Assembly (NCBI GenBank): GCA_900752815.1
Contig: CAADWS010000053.1
Location: 1 to 50,980 of the forward strand
Reading direction: 5' to 3'
Source of the DNA: Bacteroidaceae bacterium
Lineage (GTDB): Bacteria; Bacteroidota; Bacteroidia; Bacteroidales; Bacteroidaceae
DNA: 50,980 nucleotides
Part shown: positions 15,831-24,464 of the stretch, piece after piece
How the letters are laid out: every line of letters begins with the position of its first letter
Numbering within the stretch: position 1 is the stretch's first letter
Made by a program: the position numbers and the translations under genes
Notes under the pieces: model-generated
Seen by the model: only the letters and a program-made list of their open reading frames with translations
Databases searched by the model: none
Told to the model about the DNA's origin: nothing

Positions 15831-18338
15831 ATGAATCAAAGAAAAACATTTTGTTTGTTCCTTCTTATGCTGGCCTTCAGTGTGGAAGTTTATGCCCAGC
15901 GTAGTGAAGTTTATCTGGAAAAGGGTTGGATATTCAGTAAGGGCGATGTGGCTGAGGCATGGCAGACGGATTTCGATGACAGCCGGTGGGAGAATGTGAC
16001 GGTGCCACATGATTGGGCCATATACGGTCCTTTTGACCGTAACCACGATTTGCAGCAGGTCGCTGTGACACAGAATTTTGAAAAACAGGCTTCGCTCAAG
16101 ACCGGGCGTACCGGCGGATTGCCGTATGTCGGAGTCGGCTGGTACCGTACACGTTTTTCGGCCCCTTCCGGCAGCTGTGTGTCATTGGTCTTCGATGGTG
16201 CCATGAGCGAAGCACGTGTCTATGTCAACGGAAAGGAGGCCTGTTTCTGGCCGTGCGGTTATAATTCCTTTCATTGTGACGTGACCGGTTTGCTGCATAC
16301 GGACAGTACGGCAAACGTATTGGCCGTGCGGCTGGAAAACCGGCCGCAGTCGTCACGTTGGTATCCCGGTGCAGGACTCTATCGTAACGTGCGGGTGGTC
16401 AGTACCGGAAAAATACACGTACCCGTGTGGGGCACCCGGCTGACGACGCCGCATGTGGAAAAAGACTATGCGACTGTTTCGCTTCAGACGACTATCGAGA
16501 ATGCCGGTCAGGAAGAGTTGACGGTCGTGACCGATATTGTGAGTCCTGACGGCAAGGTGGTGGCAAGCGACACCCACAAGCGCCGCATCTTCCACCAGCA
16601 GCCCTTCGAGCAGCATCTGACGGTGCCGGCACCGCTGTTGTGGTCGCCTGAGACGCCGCACCTCTATCGTGCCGACACCCGGATTTATGCCCGAGGCCGG
16701 TTGCAGGACTCTTATTCCACCCGCTTCGGCATCCGGACCGTGGAAATTGTGCCGCACAAGGGCTTCTTTCTCAATGGCAAGCGCCGCAAGTTTCAGGGGG
16801 TGTGCAATCATCACGACCTCGGTCCGCTAGGAGCCGCCGTCAATGAGGCCGCCCTCCGCCATCAGCTGACCTTGCTGAAGGACATGGGGTGTGATGCCAT
16901 CCGGACCGCCCACAACATGCCGGCACCCGAACTGGTGCGTCTTTGCGACGAGATGGGCTTCATGATGATGATAGAGCCGTTTGACGAATGGGACATCGCA
17001 AAATGTGAAAACGGCTATCACCGTTATTTCAAGGAGTGGGCCGAGCGCGATATGGTCAATATGCTTCGTCAGTACCGCAACCATCCTTGTGTCGTCATGT
17101 GGAGCATCGGCAACGAAGTGCCTACGCAGTGGAGCCCCGACGGCTATAGAGTGGCCAGCTTCCTGCAGGACATCTGCCACCGCGAGGACCCCACGCGCCC
17201 CGTTACCTGCGGCATGGACCAGGTGGAGAGCGTGCTGGCCAACGGCTTTGCCGCCTTACTCGATGTGCCGGGATTCAATTACCGCACACATCTGTATGAC
17301 AAGGCTTATGAGCAATTGCCCCAGGGCATTGTCTTGGGCTCGGAAACTTCTTCCACCGTCAGTTCACGTGGTGTTTACAAGTTTCCGGCCGAACGCCGTG
17401 CCGGTGCACTCTATGACGACCATCAGTCATCATCCTATGACTTGGAATACTGTGCCTGGTCGAACATACCCGATTTGGACTTTGCACGTGCCGACGACCA
17501 CGAATGGACGCTCGGGCAGTTCGTATGGACCGGTTTCGACTACCTGGGTGAGCCCAGTCCTTACGACACGGATGCCTGGCCCAATCACAGTTCAATGTTT
17601 GGCATCATTGACCTGGCTTCGTTGCCCAAGGACCGTTATTATCTTTACCGGAGCATATGGAACAGACAGGCCGAAACGCTGCACATCCTGCCTCATTGGA
17701 ACTGGAAAGGACGCGAAGGAAAGAAGGTGCCGGTGTTTGTCTACACCAACCATCCTTCGGCCGAACTTTTCGTTAACGGCCGAAGTTACGGACGGCGCAG
17801 CAAGCATCGGGAGGGTACGGTAGAAGAGCGCTATCGCCTCATGTGGAACGATGTAGTCTACGAGCCGGGAGAAGTGCGCGTCGTGGCCTATGATGCGCAG
17901 GGACGTGCCGTGGCGGAAAAAAGTGTGCAGACGGCTGGTCGTCCCCATCATCTGGAACTCTCTACTCCACACAAAGTGTTGTGTGCTGACGGGAAGGACC
18001 TGGCTTACATTACGGTGAAAGTCGTTGACAAGGAGGGACGTCTGTGTCCTGACGACGGACGGCTGGTGAATTTCCGCGTAAAGGGAGCCGGCCGTTATCG
18101 CGCAGCTGCAAATGGCGATCCCACATGTCTGGATTTGTTCCACTTGCCGCGAATGCACGCTTTTAGCGGAATGCTGACAGTCATTGTGCAGTCGGGCGAA
18201 GAGCCGGGCACCATTGAACTGGAGGCAACGGCCAAGGGAGTGAAATCCGGTCGGATTCAAATACAGACGCGGCAGGCGGATTCGTCCCGCGGGTCATCGC
18301 ATCTGTGTGTACTTCCGGTCGTTAATGCAGGGAAGTGA
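15831..18338 (+). CDS. Glycoside hydrolase family 2, beta-galactosidase-like, secreted
   Basis: This 835-residue protein has a signal peptide (about 1-22, FSVEVYAQ). The GH2 sugar-binding N-domain (about 25-190, with VPHDWAIYGPF and SSRWYPGAGLYRNV) is followed by an Ig-like domain (about 190-305) and the TIM barrel (about 310-600). The predicted acid/base is Glu429 (MWSIGNEV) and the nucleophile Glu505 (GSETSST). After the barrel come a DUF4982-like domain and a C-terminal GH2 domain. It would release a non-reducing beta-linked sugar, most likely galactose, in the periplasm or at the surface; the exact substrate cannot be read from sequence. It is followed after 28 bp by a second GH2 gene of the same architecture, so the two form an operon and probably arose by duplication. 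Confidence 0.9.
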   Translation: MNQRKTFCLFLLMLAFSVEVYAQRSEVYLEKGWIFSKGDVAEAWQTDFDDSRWENVTVPHDWAIYGPFDRNHDLQQVAVTQNFEKQASLKTGRTGGLPYVGVGWYRTRFSAPSGSCVSLVFDGAMSEARVYVNGKEACFWPCGYNSFHCDVTGLLHTDSTANVLAVRLENRPQSSRWYPGAGLYRNVRVVSTGKIHVPVWGTRLTTPHVEKDYATVSLQTTIENAGQEELTVVTDIVSPDGKVVASDTHKRRIFHQQPFEQHLTVPAPLLWSPETPHLYRADTRIYARGRLQDSYSTRFGIRTVEIVPHKGFFLNGKRRKFQGVCNHHDLGPLGAAVNEAALRHQLTLLKDMGCDAIRTAHNMPAPELVRLCDEMGFMMMIEPFDEWDIAKCENGYHRYFKEWAERDMVNMLRQYRNHPCVVMWSIGNEVPTQWSPDGYRVASFLQDICHREDPTRPVTCGMDQVESVLANGFAALLDVPGFNYRTHLYDKAYEQLPQGIVLGSETSSTVSSRGVYKFPAERRAGALYDDHQSSSYDLEYCAWSNIPDLDFARADDHEWTLGQFVWTGFDYLGEPSPYDTDAWPNHSSMFGIIDLASLPKDRYYLYRSIWNRQAETLHILPHWNWKGREGKKVPVFVYTNHPSAELFVNGRSYGRRSKHREGTVEERYRLMWNDVVYEPGEVRVVAYDAQGRAVAEKSVQTAGRPHHLELSTPHKVLCADGKDLAYITVKVVDKEGRLCPDDGRLVNFRVKGAGRYRAAANGDPTCLDLFHLPRMHAFSGMLTVIVQSGEEPGTIELEATAKGVKSGRIQIQTRQADSSRGSSHLCVLPVVNAGK

Positions 18339-18366
18339 ACGTTATGTATAATATAAAAAATAAACC

Positions 18367-20904
18367 ATGAAAAGAAAACTGTATTGGCTGATGTTGCTTT
18401 TGTGCATGGCAACAGGTGTGAGTGCGTCCTCGCGTGACGAGGTGCGTACGGTGCTTCCATTTGACTCCAATTGGCGTTTTGCCCGTTATGGCATGCAGCC
18501 TGACGGGTCGTATCTGCGGGAACCGCAGCCGGCTCCTTCGGCGGAAGATTTTGACGATGCCAGTTGGCGCTTGCTTGATGTGCCCCACGACTGGGCCATT
18601 GAGGGACCTTTCCGCAAGGACCTTGACGGATTTACGGGCAAACTTCCCTGGCAGGGCATAGGCTGGTATCGCAAATATTTTACGTTGGACCGGAAGGATG
18701 AGGGACGTCGGGTCTATCTTGACTTTGACGGTGCGATGGCTCATGCCGAGGTCTGGCTTAACGGGCATAAGGCGGGAGGATGGCCTTATGGTTATACTTC
18801 CTTCCGTGTGGATTTGACGCCTTACGTACGTTTTGGAAAGCCCAATGTGCTGTCAGTGCGGCTCAATACGGAAAAGTGGGGGTCCCGCTGGTATCCCGGA
18901 GCTGGTATTTACCGCCCGGTCCGCATGGTATTGACCCGCCAGGTACATGTCGCACAATGGGGCGTCTTTGTCACAACGCCGGTTGCAGGGTATGAGTCGG
19001 CTACGGCTGCCATACGTGTCGAGGTGGAGAATCACCAGCAGCAGGCGTCCGATGTCAGTTACTCGGTGGCCATCTATGAGCGAAAGAGCGATGGCCGTCC
19101 CGGCCGGTTGAAGGCGCGGTTGGCCGACCGGCGTGCATTGCGGATTGCTCCCCGGCAGTCGGCCCATGACAGCGTGACGCTGGAGGTGAAGCGTCCCGAA
19201 CTGTGGGACTTGGATAACCGTCAGCTTTACGTCGCACGTGTCTCCGTGTTTTCCGGCGACGAATTGGTGGACCAGTATGACGAGAGCTTTGGCTTCCGGA
19301 CGATAGCCTTTACTCACGACCGCGGCTTCCTGCTTAACGGCAAAAGTGTGCGCATCAACGGCGTGTGCATGCACCACGATCTTGGTGCGCTGGGCGCCGC
19401 TTTCAATATGAGCGCCTTGCGCCGTCAGCTGACCATCCTCAAGGAGATGGGTTGCAATGCGATTCGTACTTCGCACAATCCGCCGGCTCCTCAGTTGCTC
19501 GATTTGGCCGACGAAATGGGATTCCTGGTGATGGATGAAGCTTTTGATACCTGGCATCACAGCAAAAAGAAATATGATTATGCTTCACTCTATGAAGACT
19601 GGCACGAACGGGATTTGGCCGCACTGATGCGGCGCGACCGCAATCATCCCTCGGTAATCATGTGGAGCACGGGCAATGAGGTGCAGGAACAATATCATCC
19701 GGAGACAGGGGAAGCCCGGCATCTGACCGAAGTGGTGCACCGCTATGATCCGACCCGTCCGGCCACCTTCGGCGCTTCTGCTCCCAATGTGTCGGCCCTC
19801 AACGGCACTCCTCTGCAGGTGGATGTTCACGGCATGAACTATCCGGCAGGTGTATACGGAGGAACCGACTTCTATGGAAAGTTTCTTGAGAAACCGGAAC
19901 ATCAGCATCTGGCCGGATATGCAAGTGAAACCAGCTCAACGATGAGTTCGCGTGGAGAATATTTCCCCAAACGTTTTCATGTATCCTCCTATGATCTGAC
20001 CGAACCGGGATGGGGCGGCTTGCCGGACCAGGAATTTGAGGCGCTCGACCGTTATCCGGCTATTTGTGGTGAATTTGTCTGGACCGGTTTTGATTATCTG
20101 GGAGAACCGACGCCTTTCAACAGTGATGCTTCGGTGTTGCTGAATCATGTGGGAAAAATGTCGGAGAGCGAGATGGAAAAGGAACGTCGGCGTCTTGACA
20201 GCATCGCAACCCACCGTCCCCCTTCACGTAGCAGTTATTTTGGAATCGTCGACCTTGCCGGATTCCCCAAGGACCGGTATTATCTTTATCAGTCGCGCTG
20301 GCGGCCTGAACTGCCAATGGTGCACATTCTGCCTCACTGGAACTTCCCTGACCGTGTAGGTAAGAAAACACCGGTATTTGTTTATACCTCGGGCGACGAG
20401 GCCGAGCTGTTCCTGAACGGACGTTCGCTGGGAAAAAAGAAAAAAGGACAGTATGAGTATCGTCTGCGCTGGGAAGATGTGGTTTATGAACCCGGTGAGC
20501 TGAAGGCGGTGGCTTATCGTAACGGACAGCTTTGGGCTGAGACCAGTGTGGTGACGACAGGACGTCCGGCAGCATTGAAAATGGAGGCTGATAAAAAAGT
20601 GTTGTGCCGTGACGGTGAAGAACTTTTGTTCGTGAAGATTTCCGTTGTTGATGCGGAAGGGCGGCTCGTGCCTGAGGCGGATAACTTTATCCGCTGTCGT
20701 CTGCTGGGAGCCGGCGAAATTGTGGCCACGGACAATGGAGATCCCACATCGCATATCATTTTCTCGGAAACCGGGCGCCCGGCTTTTAACGGCCTGTTTC
20801 TTGCCATCGTCAAAGCCAGTCGCGACGGAAAGGGAAATCTTACGTTGAAAGCAGAGGCGGATGGTTTGCCTGAAGCCGTTTTGGAAATCAAAACCAGTCG
20901 ATAG
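18367..20904 (+). CDS. Glycoside hydrolase family 2, beta-galactosidase-like, secreted
   Basis: This 845-residue protein has a signal peptide (about 1-21, LLLCMATGVSAS). The domain order is that of the preceding gene: sugar-binding domain (VPHDWAIEGPF, SRWYPGAGIYRPV), Ig-like domain, TIM barrel, DUF4982-like and C-terminal GH2 domains. The acid/base is Glu438 (MWSTGNEV) and the nucleophile Glu521 (ASETSST). It carries an insertion of about 25 residues after LGEPTPF (around residue 595; polar and helical) that its neighbour lacks. This may alter the active-site entrance. It is the second gene of a two-gene operon; the hairpin at 20913-20951 lies directly after its stop. The pair has no SusC/SusD partner here, so it is not a complete polysaccharide utilisation locus. 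Confidence 0.9.
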   Translation: MKRKLYWLMLLLCMATGVSASSRDEVRTVLPFDSNWRFARYGMQPDGSYLREPQPAPSAEDFDDASWRLLDVPHDWAIEGPFRKDLDGFTGKLPWQGIGWYRKYFTLDRKDEGRRVYLDFDGAMAHAEVWLNGHKAGGWPYGYTSFRVDLTPYVRFGKPNVLSVRLNTEKWGSRWYPGAGIYRPVRMVLTRQVHVAQWGVFVTTPVAGYESATAAIRVEVENHQQQASDVSYSVAIYERKSDGRPGRLKARLADRRALRIAPRQSAHDSVTLEVKRPELWDLDNRQLYVARVSVFSGDELVDQYDESFGFRTIAFTHDRGFLLNGKSVRINGVCMHHDLGALGAAFNMSALRRQLTILKEMGCNAIRTSHNPPAPQLLDLADEMGFLVMDEAFDTWHHSKKKYDYASLYEDWHERDLAALMRRDRNHPSVIMWSTGNEVQEQYHPETGEARHLTEVVHRYDPTRPATFGASAPNVSALNGTPLQVDVHGMNYPAGVYGGTDFYGKFLEKPEHQHLAGYASETSSTMSSRGEYFPKRFHVSSYDLTEPGWGGLPDQEFEALDRYPAICGEFVWTGFDYLGEPTPFNSDASVLLNHVGKMSESEMEKERRRLDSIATHRPPSRSSYFGIVDLAGFPKDRYYLYQSRWRPELPMVHILPHWNFPDRVGKKTPVFVYTSGDEAELFLNGRSLGKKKKGQYEYRLRWEDVVYEPGELKAVAYRNGQLWAETSVVTTGRPAALKMEADKKVLCRDGEELLFVKISVVDAEGRLVPEADNFIRCRLLGAGEIVATDNGDPTSHIIFSETGRPAFNGLFLAIVKASRDGKGNLTLKAEADGLPEAVLEIKTSR

Positions 20905-20912
20905 AAACTGGG

Positions 20913-20951
20913 AGTTGCCGGTCGCCAGCATCGTGAGGGCGGCCGGCAACT
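20913..20951 (+). terminator. Hairpin after the GH2 operon
   Basis: AGTTGCCGGTCGCC (20913-20926) pairs with GGCGGCCGGCAACT (20938-20951) with one G-U pair and an 11-nt loop. No T-run follows, so it may protect or process the 3' end rather than act as a classic intrinsic terminator. Confidence 0.55.
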
Positions 20952-21032
20952 GTCTGCATACCAGTGTAGCCTGATGGCATGCTTTTTCCGGCGGCAACTT
21001 GGGCTTCCTCTGATAAAAATAAGTAATTTTAC

Positions 21033-21063
21033 TTTGTCTGTCGCTCGACATGTCGTAACTTTG
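21033..21063 (+). promoter_or_regulatory. Promoter of the IMP cyclohydrolase gene
   Basis: TTTG at 21033-21036, a 19-bp spacer and TAACTTTG at 21056-21063: both Bacteroidetes promoter boxes are perfect. The ATG lies 37 bp downstream of the -7 box. Confidence 0.85.
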
Positions 21064-21099
21064 TGGTCGAAAATATTTTTAGCTAAAAATAATAGAAAT

Positions 21100-21693
21100 A
21101 TGTCCGGAACAAAGAAAATTAAGACCGCGTTGGTATCGGTCTTTCATAAGGACGGTTTGGAAGAACTTCTGGCCGCTCTGCACAAGAATGGCGTACAGTT
21201 CCTTTCCACCGGTGGTACGCAGGCGTTTATCGAATCGTTGGGTTATCCTTGTAAGAAGGTGGAGGACCTTACGACTTATCCTTCCATCCTGGGCGGCCGT
21301 GTGAAGACATTGCACCCCAAAGTGTTCGGAGGTATTCTGGGACGCCGTGAATTGGCTTCCGACCAGGAGGAAATGGCCAAATATGAAATTCCGGAGATTG
21401 ACTTGGTAATTGTGGATCTCTATCCGTTTGAACAGACTGTGGCCAGCGGAGCATCAGCTGCCGATATCATAGAAAAAATTGATATAGGCGGTATTTCTCT
21501 GATTCGTGCCGCTGCCAAGAATTTCAATGACGTGGTGATTGTACCTTCCAAGGCGGAATACAAGCCTTTGCTGGATATTGTGACGGCTAATGGGGCACAG
21601 ACTGAACTGGATGAGCGCCGCTGGTTTGCTACCCGTGCCTTTGGCGTTTCGAGCCATTATGACAGGGCCATTCATGCTTGGTTTGAAAAATAA
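21100..21693 (+). CDS. IMP cyclohydrolase (PurH N-terminal domain only)
   Basis: The 197-residue product matches the N-terminal, MGS-like IMP cyclohydrolase half of PurH: FLSTGGTQAF, GGRVKTLHPKVFGGIL, DLVIVDLYPFE and IDIGGISLIRAAAKN. It closes the purine ring, turning FAICAR into IMP. The start at 21100 is chosen because the promoter ends at 21063 and this ATG starts the family homology; an upstream in-frame ATG at 20974 lies before the promoter. Bifunctional PurH is about 500-530 residues, but here the frame ends at the domain boundary and a strong terminator follows, so the AICAR transformylase half is absent. Its place just before mreB resembles the full-length purH-mreB order of other Bacteroidales. 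Confidence 0.88.
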   Translation: MSGTKKIKTALVSVFHKDGLEELLAALHKNGVQFLSTGGTQAFIESLGYPCKKVEDLTTYPSILGGRVKTLHPKVFGGILGRRELASDQEEMAKYEIPEIDLVIVDLYPFEQTVASGASAADIIEKIDIGGISLIRAAAKNFNDVVIVPSKAEYKPLLDIVTANGAQTELDERRWFATRAFGVSSHYDRAIHAWFEK

Positions 21694-21711
21694 TCTTTTT
21701 ATTTCATTTGG

Positions 21712-21761
21712 CGAAGCGAACCACCGGCAACAGATTGTTTCCGATGGTTGGCTTCGTTTTT
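21712..21761 (+). terminator. Terminator between purH-type gene and mreB
   Basis: CGAAGC (21712-21717) and AACCA (21719-21723) pair with TGGTT (21745-21749) and GCTTCG (21751-21756), with inner CGG/CCG pairs, then TTTTT (21757-21761). It separates the IMP cyclohydrolase transcript from the cell-shape operon. Confidence 0.8.
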
Positions 21762-21787
21762 GCTGACTTCTATAGCTAATACATAAA

Positions 21788-22822
21788 ATGGGTATATTTT
21801 CAAATTTCTTTTCATTTACGCAGGAACTTGCCATTGACCTTGGTACCGCCAATACGGTTATCATCAGTGGTGATGAGATTGTGGTGAATGAACCTTCCGT
21901 AGTGGCTCTTGACCGCCACACGGACAAAATGATAGCTGTGGGCGGTAAGGCCAAGCTGATGTATGAAAAGACCAATGACAAAATCCGTGTGATTCGGCCG
22001 TTGCGTGATGGCGTAATTGCCGATTTTAATGCAGCGGAACAGATGATACGCGGATTGATTAAGATGGTGCACCGTGGAAAACGGCTGTTTTCACCTTCCT
22101 TGCGAGTTGTCATCGGTGTGCCCAGTGGGTCTACTGAAGTGGAACTCCGCGCCGTGCGTGATTCGGCTGAACATGCTGGTGGACGTGATGTCTTCCTGAT
22201 TTACGAACCGATGGCTGCAGCCATAGGTATCGGCATTGATGTCAATGCTCCTGAAGGAAACATGATTGTTGATATAGGTGGTGGCACGACGGAGATTGCT
22301 GTCATTTCTTTGGGAGGAATCGTTTCCAATAATTCCATAAAGATGGCGGGAGATGACTTTACGGCCGATATTCAGGATTACATGAGCCGTCAGCATAATG
22401 TTCGTGTCAGCGAACGTATGGCCGAGCGTATCAAAATTCATGTCGGTGCGGCATTGACCGATTTGGGCGAAAATACTCCGGAAGATTATGTGGTCAGTGG
22501 TCCGAACCGTATCACGGCGATGCCGATGCAGGTTCCCGTATGTTATCAGGAAATTGCGCATTGCCTTGAAAAGTCGATTGCCAAGATTGAGCAGGCTGTC
22601 ATCAATGCGCTCGAGAACACTCCTCCCGAACTCTATGCCGATATCGTGAAGAATGGCATTTATCTTACTGGTGGTGGCGCATTGCTGAGAGGACTGGACA
22701 AGCGCTTGACCGACAAGATTAATATTCAGTTCCATGTAGCCGAGGATCCGTTGCTTTGTGTGGCTAAGGGCACAGGCTATGCCTTAAAGGATGTAAGCAA
22801 GTATCCGTTCCTGAAACGATAG
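21788..22822 (+). CDS. mreB: Rod-shape-determining protein MreB
   Basis: This 344-residue bacterial actin forms membrane-bound filaments that guide lateral cell-wall synthesis. The actin-fold nucleotide site is clear: phosphate-1 loop DLGTANTVI, phosphate-2 DIGGGTTEIAVIS and adenosine motif GGGALLRGLDKRL. The N-terminus MGIFSNFFSF is the usual short amphipathic membrane-anchor type. Length is normal for the family (about 335-350). It is the first gene of mreB-mreC-mreD-mrdA-rodA, the Rod complex operon. A 47-nt hairpin lies in the 208-bp gap before mreC. I see no TAnnTTTG promoter in the short gap after the upstream terminator. Confidence 0.97.
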   Translation: MGIFSNFFSFTQELAIDLGTANTVIISGDEIVVNEPSVVALDRHTDKMIAVGGKAKLMYEKTNDKIRVIRPLRDGVIADFNAAEQMIRGLIKMVHRGKRLFSPSLRVVIGVPSGSTEVELRAVRDSAEHAGGRDVFLIYEPMAAAIGIGIDVNAPEGNMIVDIGGGTTEIAVISLGGIVSNNSIKMAGDDFTADIQDYMSRQHNVRVSERMAERIKIHVGAALTDLGENTPEDYVVSGPNRITAMPMQVPVCYQEIAHCLEKSIAKIEQAVINALENTPPELYADIVKNGIYLTGGGALLRGLDKRLTDKINIQFHVAEDPLLCVAKGTGYALKDVSKYPFLKR

Positions 22823-22872
22823 GGCAAAGTGAATCTGCTTGTCCGAAGGAGACGGAATTTCCTATAACAGTA

Positions 22873-22919
22873 ATGGTATGAGACATATCCTGCATTTGCA
22901 GGAGGGTGTCTGATACCAT
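22873..22919 (+). other. Long hairpin in the mreB-mreC spacer
   Basis: Three helices stack: ATGGTAT/ATACCAT (22873-22879 and 22913-22919), AGACA/TGTCT (22881-22885 and 22907-22911), and TCCTGC/GCAGGA (22888-22893 and 22898-22903), closing an ATTT loop. No T-run follows, so it is not a classic terminator. It may set the ratio of MreB to the downstream membrane proteins through processing or partial termination (inference). Confidence 0.6.
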
Positions 22920-23030
22920 GGTGTAGATTTGCGATACGGAAGTAAGCGAGTCCAATTTGTGTGTAGCTATCCGGCTGTTGGCCTTTGGGCTGTATTGCCA
23001 GTGTCTGTCTTCAAAAGTGAGTTAAGGAAG

Positions 23031-23894
23031 ATGTATTATCTGTTGGAATTTATCCGCAAGTATCACTACTTGTTGTTGTTCCTGGTGTTGGAAGGGCTTA
23101 GTTTCTTGTTGCTCTTTCGGTTCAATAGTTTTCAGGGCAGTGTTTGGCTGAGTTCGGCGAATACTGCAGTGGCAAGTGTTGAGCGTATCCGTCAGGATTG
23201 TATGTCTTTTCTGGACTTGCGCAGTTTGAATAGGCAGTTAACAGATGAAAACCTGCGCCTGCAGCAGGAGGCCGAGGCTTTGCGGGAAGTCCTCTTTGAT
23301 ATGGTTCGCGACAGTTCGGAAGTGGAACGAAAAATGAAAGAGCGCTTGCAGGAATATCAGCTGGTGCCGGCGCTGGTCGTTTCCAACTCCAATTCCGGAA
23401 CAAATCATTATTTGGTCATCGACAAGGGACGGCGGCATGGCATACAGCCCGAAATGGGCGTGGTGAGCGGAAGCGGCGTTGTGGGAATAGTCTATCTGAC
23501 GGGACCGAACTATTCTTTGGTCTTGCCTGTTACCCATCAGAAGTCCAGCATCAGTTGCCGTGTGCAGGGACAACGTTATTTTGGTTATCTGCAGTGGAGC
23601 GGAAATAATTTGCGGAAGGCATATGTTGATGACATTCCCCGCTATGCGAAGATAAAGAAAGGCGACTGTATAGAGACAAGTGGCTACTCCTCCGTTTTCC
23701 CGCCGGGTATTTACGTGGGACGGATTTGTGGCATCAGCAATTCGGCAGATGGGCAGTCGTTCCGTTTGGATGTAGATTTGGGAACCGATTTTGCCAATTT
23801 GCGTGATGTGAGTGTAATTGCTACGCCGTATAAGGCCGAAATCGATACTTTGCGTTCGCATGCGGGTGACGTTGAGGCATTGATGTCAGAGTAA
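23031..23894 (+). CDS. mreC: Rod-shape-determining protein MreC
   Basis: The start at 23031 gives 287 residues. It is preceded by AAGGA, and its product begins with a short cytoplasmic tail and one membrane helix (about 11-30, YLLLFLVLEGLSFLLLF). A coiled coil follows (about 55-110, LNRQLTDENLRLQQEAEAL), then the MreC periplasmic beta domains (GVVSGSGVVGIVYLTGPNYSLVLP; GYSSVFPPGIYVGRI). MreC organises the Rod complex between MreB, MreD, RodA and PBP2. An upstream in-frame ATG at 22929 would add 34 residues that do not fit the family. Confidence 0.93.
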   Translation: MYYLLEFIRKYHYLLLFLVLEGLSFLLLFRFNSFQGSVWLSSANTAVASVERIRQDCMSFLDLRSLNRQLTDENLRLQQEAEALREVLFDMVRDSSEVERKMKERLQEYQLVPALVVSNSNSGTNHYLVIDKGRRHGIQPEMGVVSGSGVVGIVYLTGPNYSLVLPVTHQKSSISCRVQGQRYFGYLQWSGNNLRKAYVDDIPRYAKIKKGDCIETSGYSSVFPPGIYVGRICGISNSADGQSFRLDVDLGTDFANLRDVSVIATPYKAEIDTLRSHAGDVEALMSE

Positions 23895-23920
23895 CCTATT
23901 GTTTTATTGGAGAGATTCTT

Positions 23921-24436
23921 ATGTTGCACATCATACTGTCACGTTTGGTCTGGTGCGTTGTCCTGATGATTTTGCAGGTTTTCCTTTTTAATTACGTGCA
24001 TTTGTGGGGATACGCAACACCGCTGTGTTATGTTTATTTCCTGCTTATTCTTCCGGCTGATACCCCGCGTTGGCTTTATATTCTGTCTGGCTTCTTGTTG
24101 GGGCTTTTTGCAGACTTGTTCAGTAACACTCCGGGTGTAGGTGCAGCTTCGCTATGTGCGGTAGGGCTGGTGACACCATGGCTGCTCTCTGCTTTTGCCC
24201 CCAAGGACAGAGATGAGGAAATCTTGTTGCCGTCGGCGGTCAACATGGAGTGGGGACGTTTTCTCCGTTATGCTTTGTCTGCCACTTTTCTGCATTGTGC
24301 CTTGTTCTATACGTTGGAAGCTTTTTCTTTTTCCAACTGGCAGCAGTTGCTGCTGCGCATTGTGTCCAGTACCCTCCTTACTTTTCTGATTATTGTGGTA
24401 TTGGAGATGATTCGCTCAAAGGATAAAAAGAAGTGA
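23921..24436 (+). CDS. mreD: Rod-shape-determining protein MreD
   Basis: This 171-residue protein is almost entirely membrane helices (about five), including FLLGLFADLFSNTPGVGAAS, a conserved MreD-type segment. It is the integral membrane partner of MreC in the lateral wall elongation complex. It lies 26 bp after mreC and 28 bp before the PBP2 gene. Identification rests on hydropathy, this motif and its place in the operon. Confidence 0.9.
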   Translation: MLHIILSRLVWCVVLMILQVFLFNYVHLWGYATPLCYVYFLLILPADTPRWLYILSGFLLGLFADLFSNTPGVGAASLCAVGLVTPWLLSAFAPKDRDEEILLPSAVNMEWGRFLRYALSATFLHCALFYTLEAFSFSNWQQLLLRIVSSTLLTFLIIVVLEMIRSKDKKK

Positions 24437-24464
24437 TGTCCTTATCGTATTATTCTATTCATTA

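Noticed and set aside
15831..20904. Complete polysaccharide utilisation locus
   Set aside because: There is no SusC/SusD pair, hybrid two-component regulator or sigma/anti-sigma pair next to the GH2 genes or the GH31 and GH35 genes.
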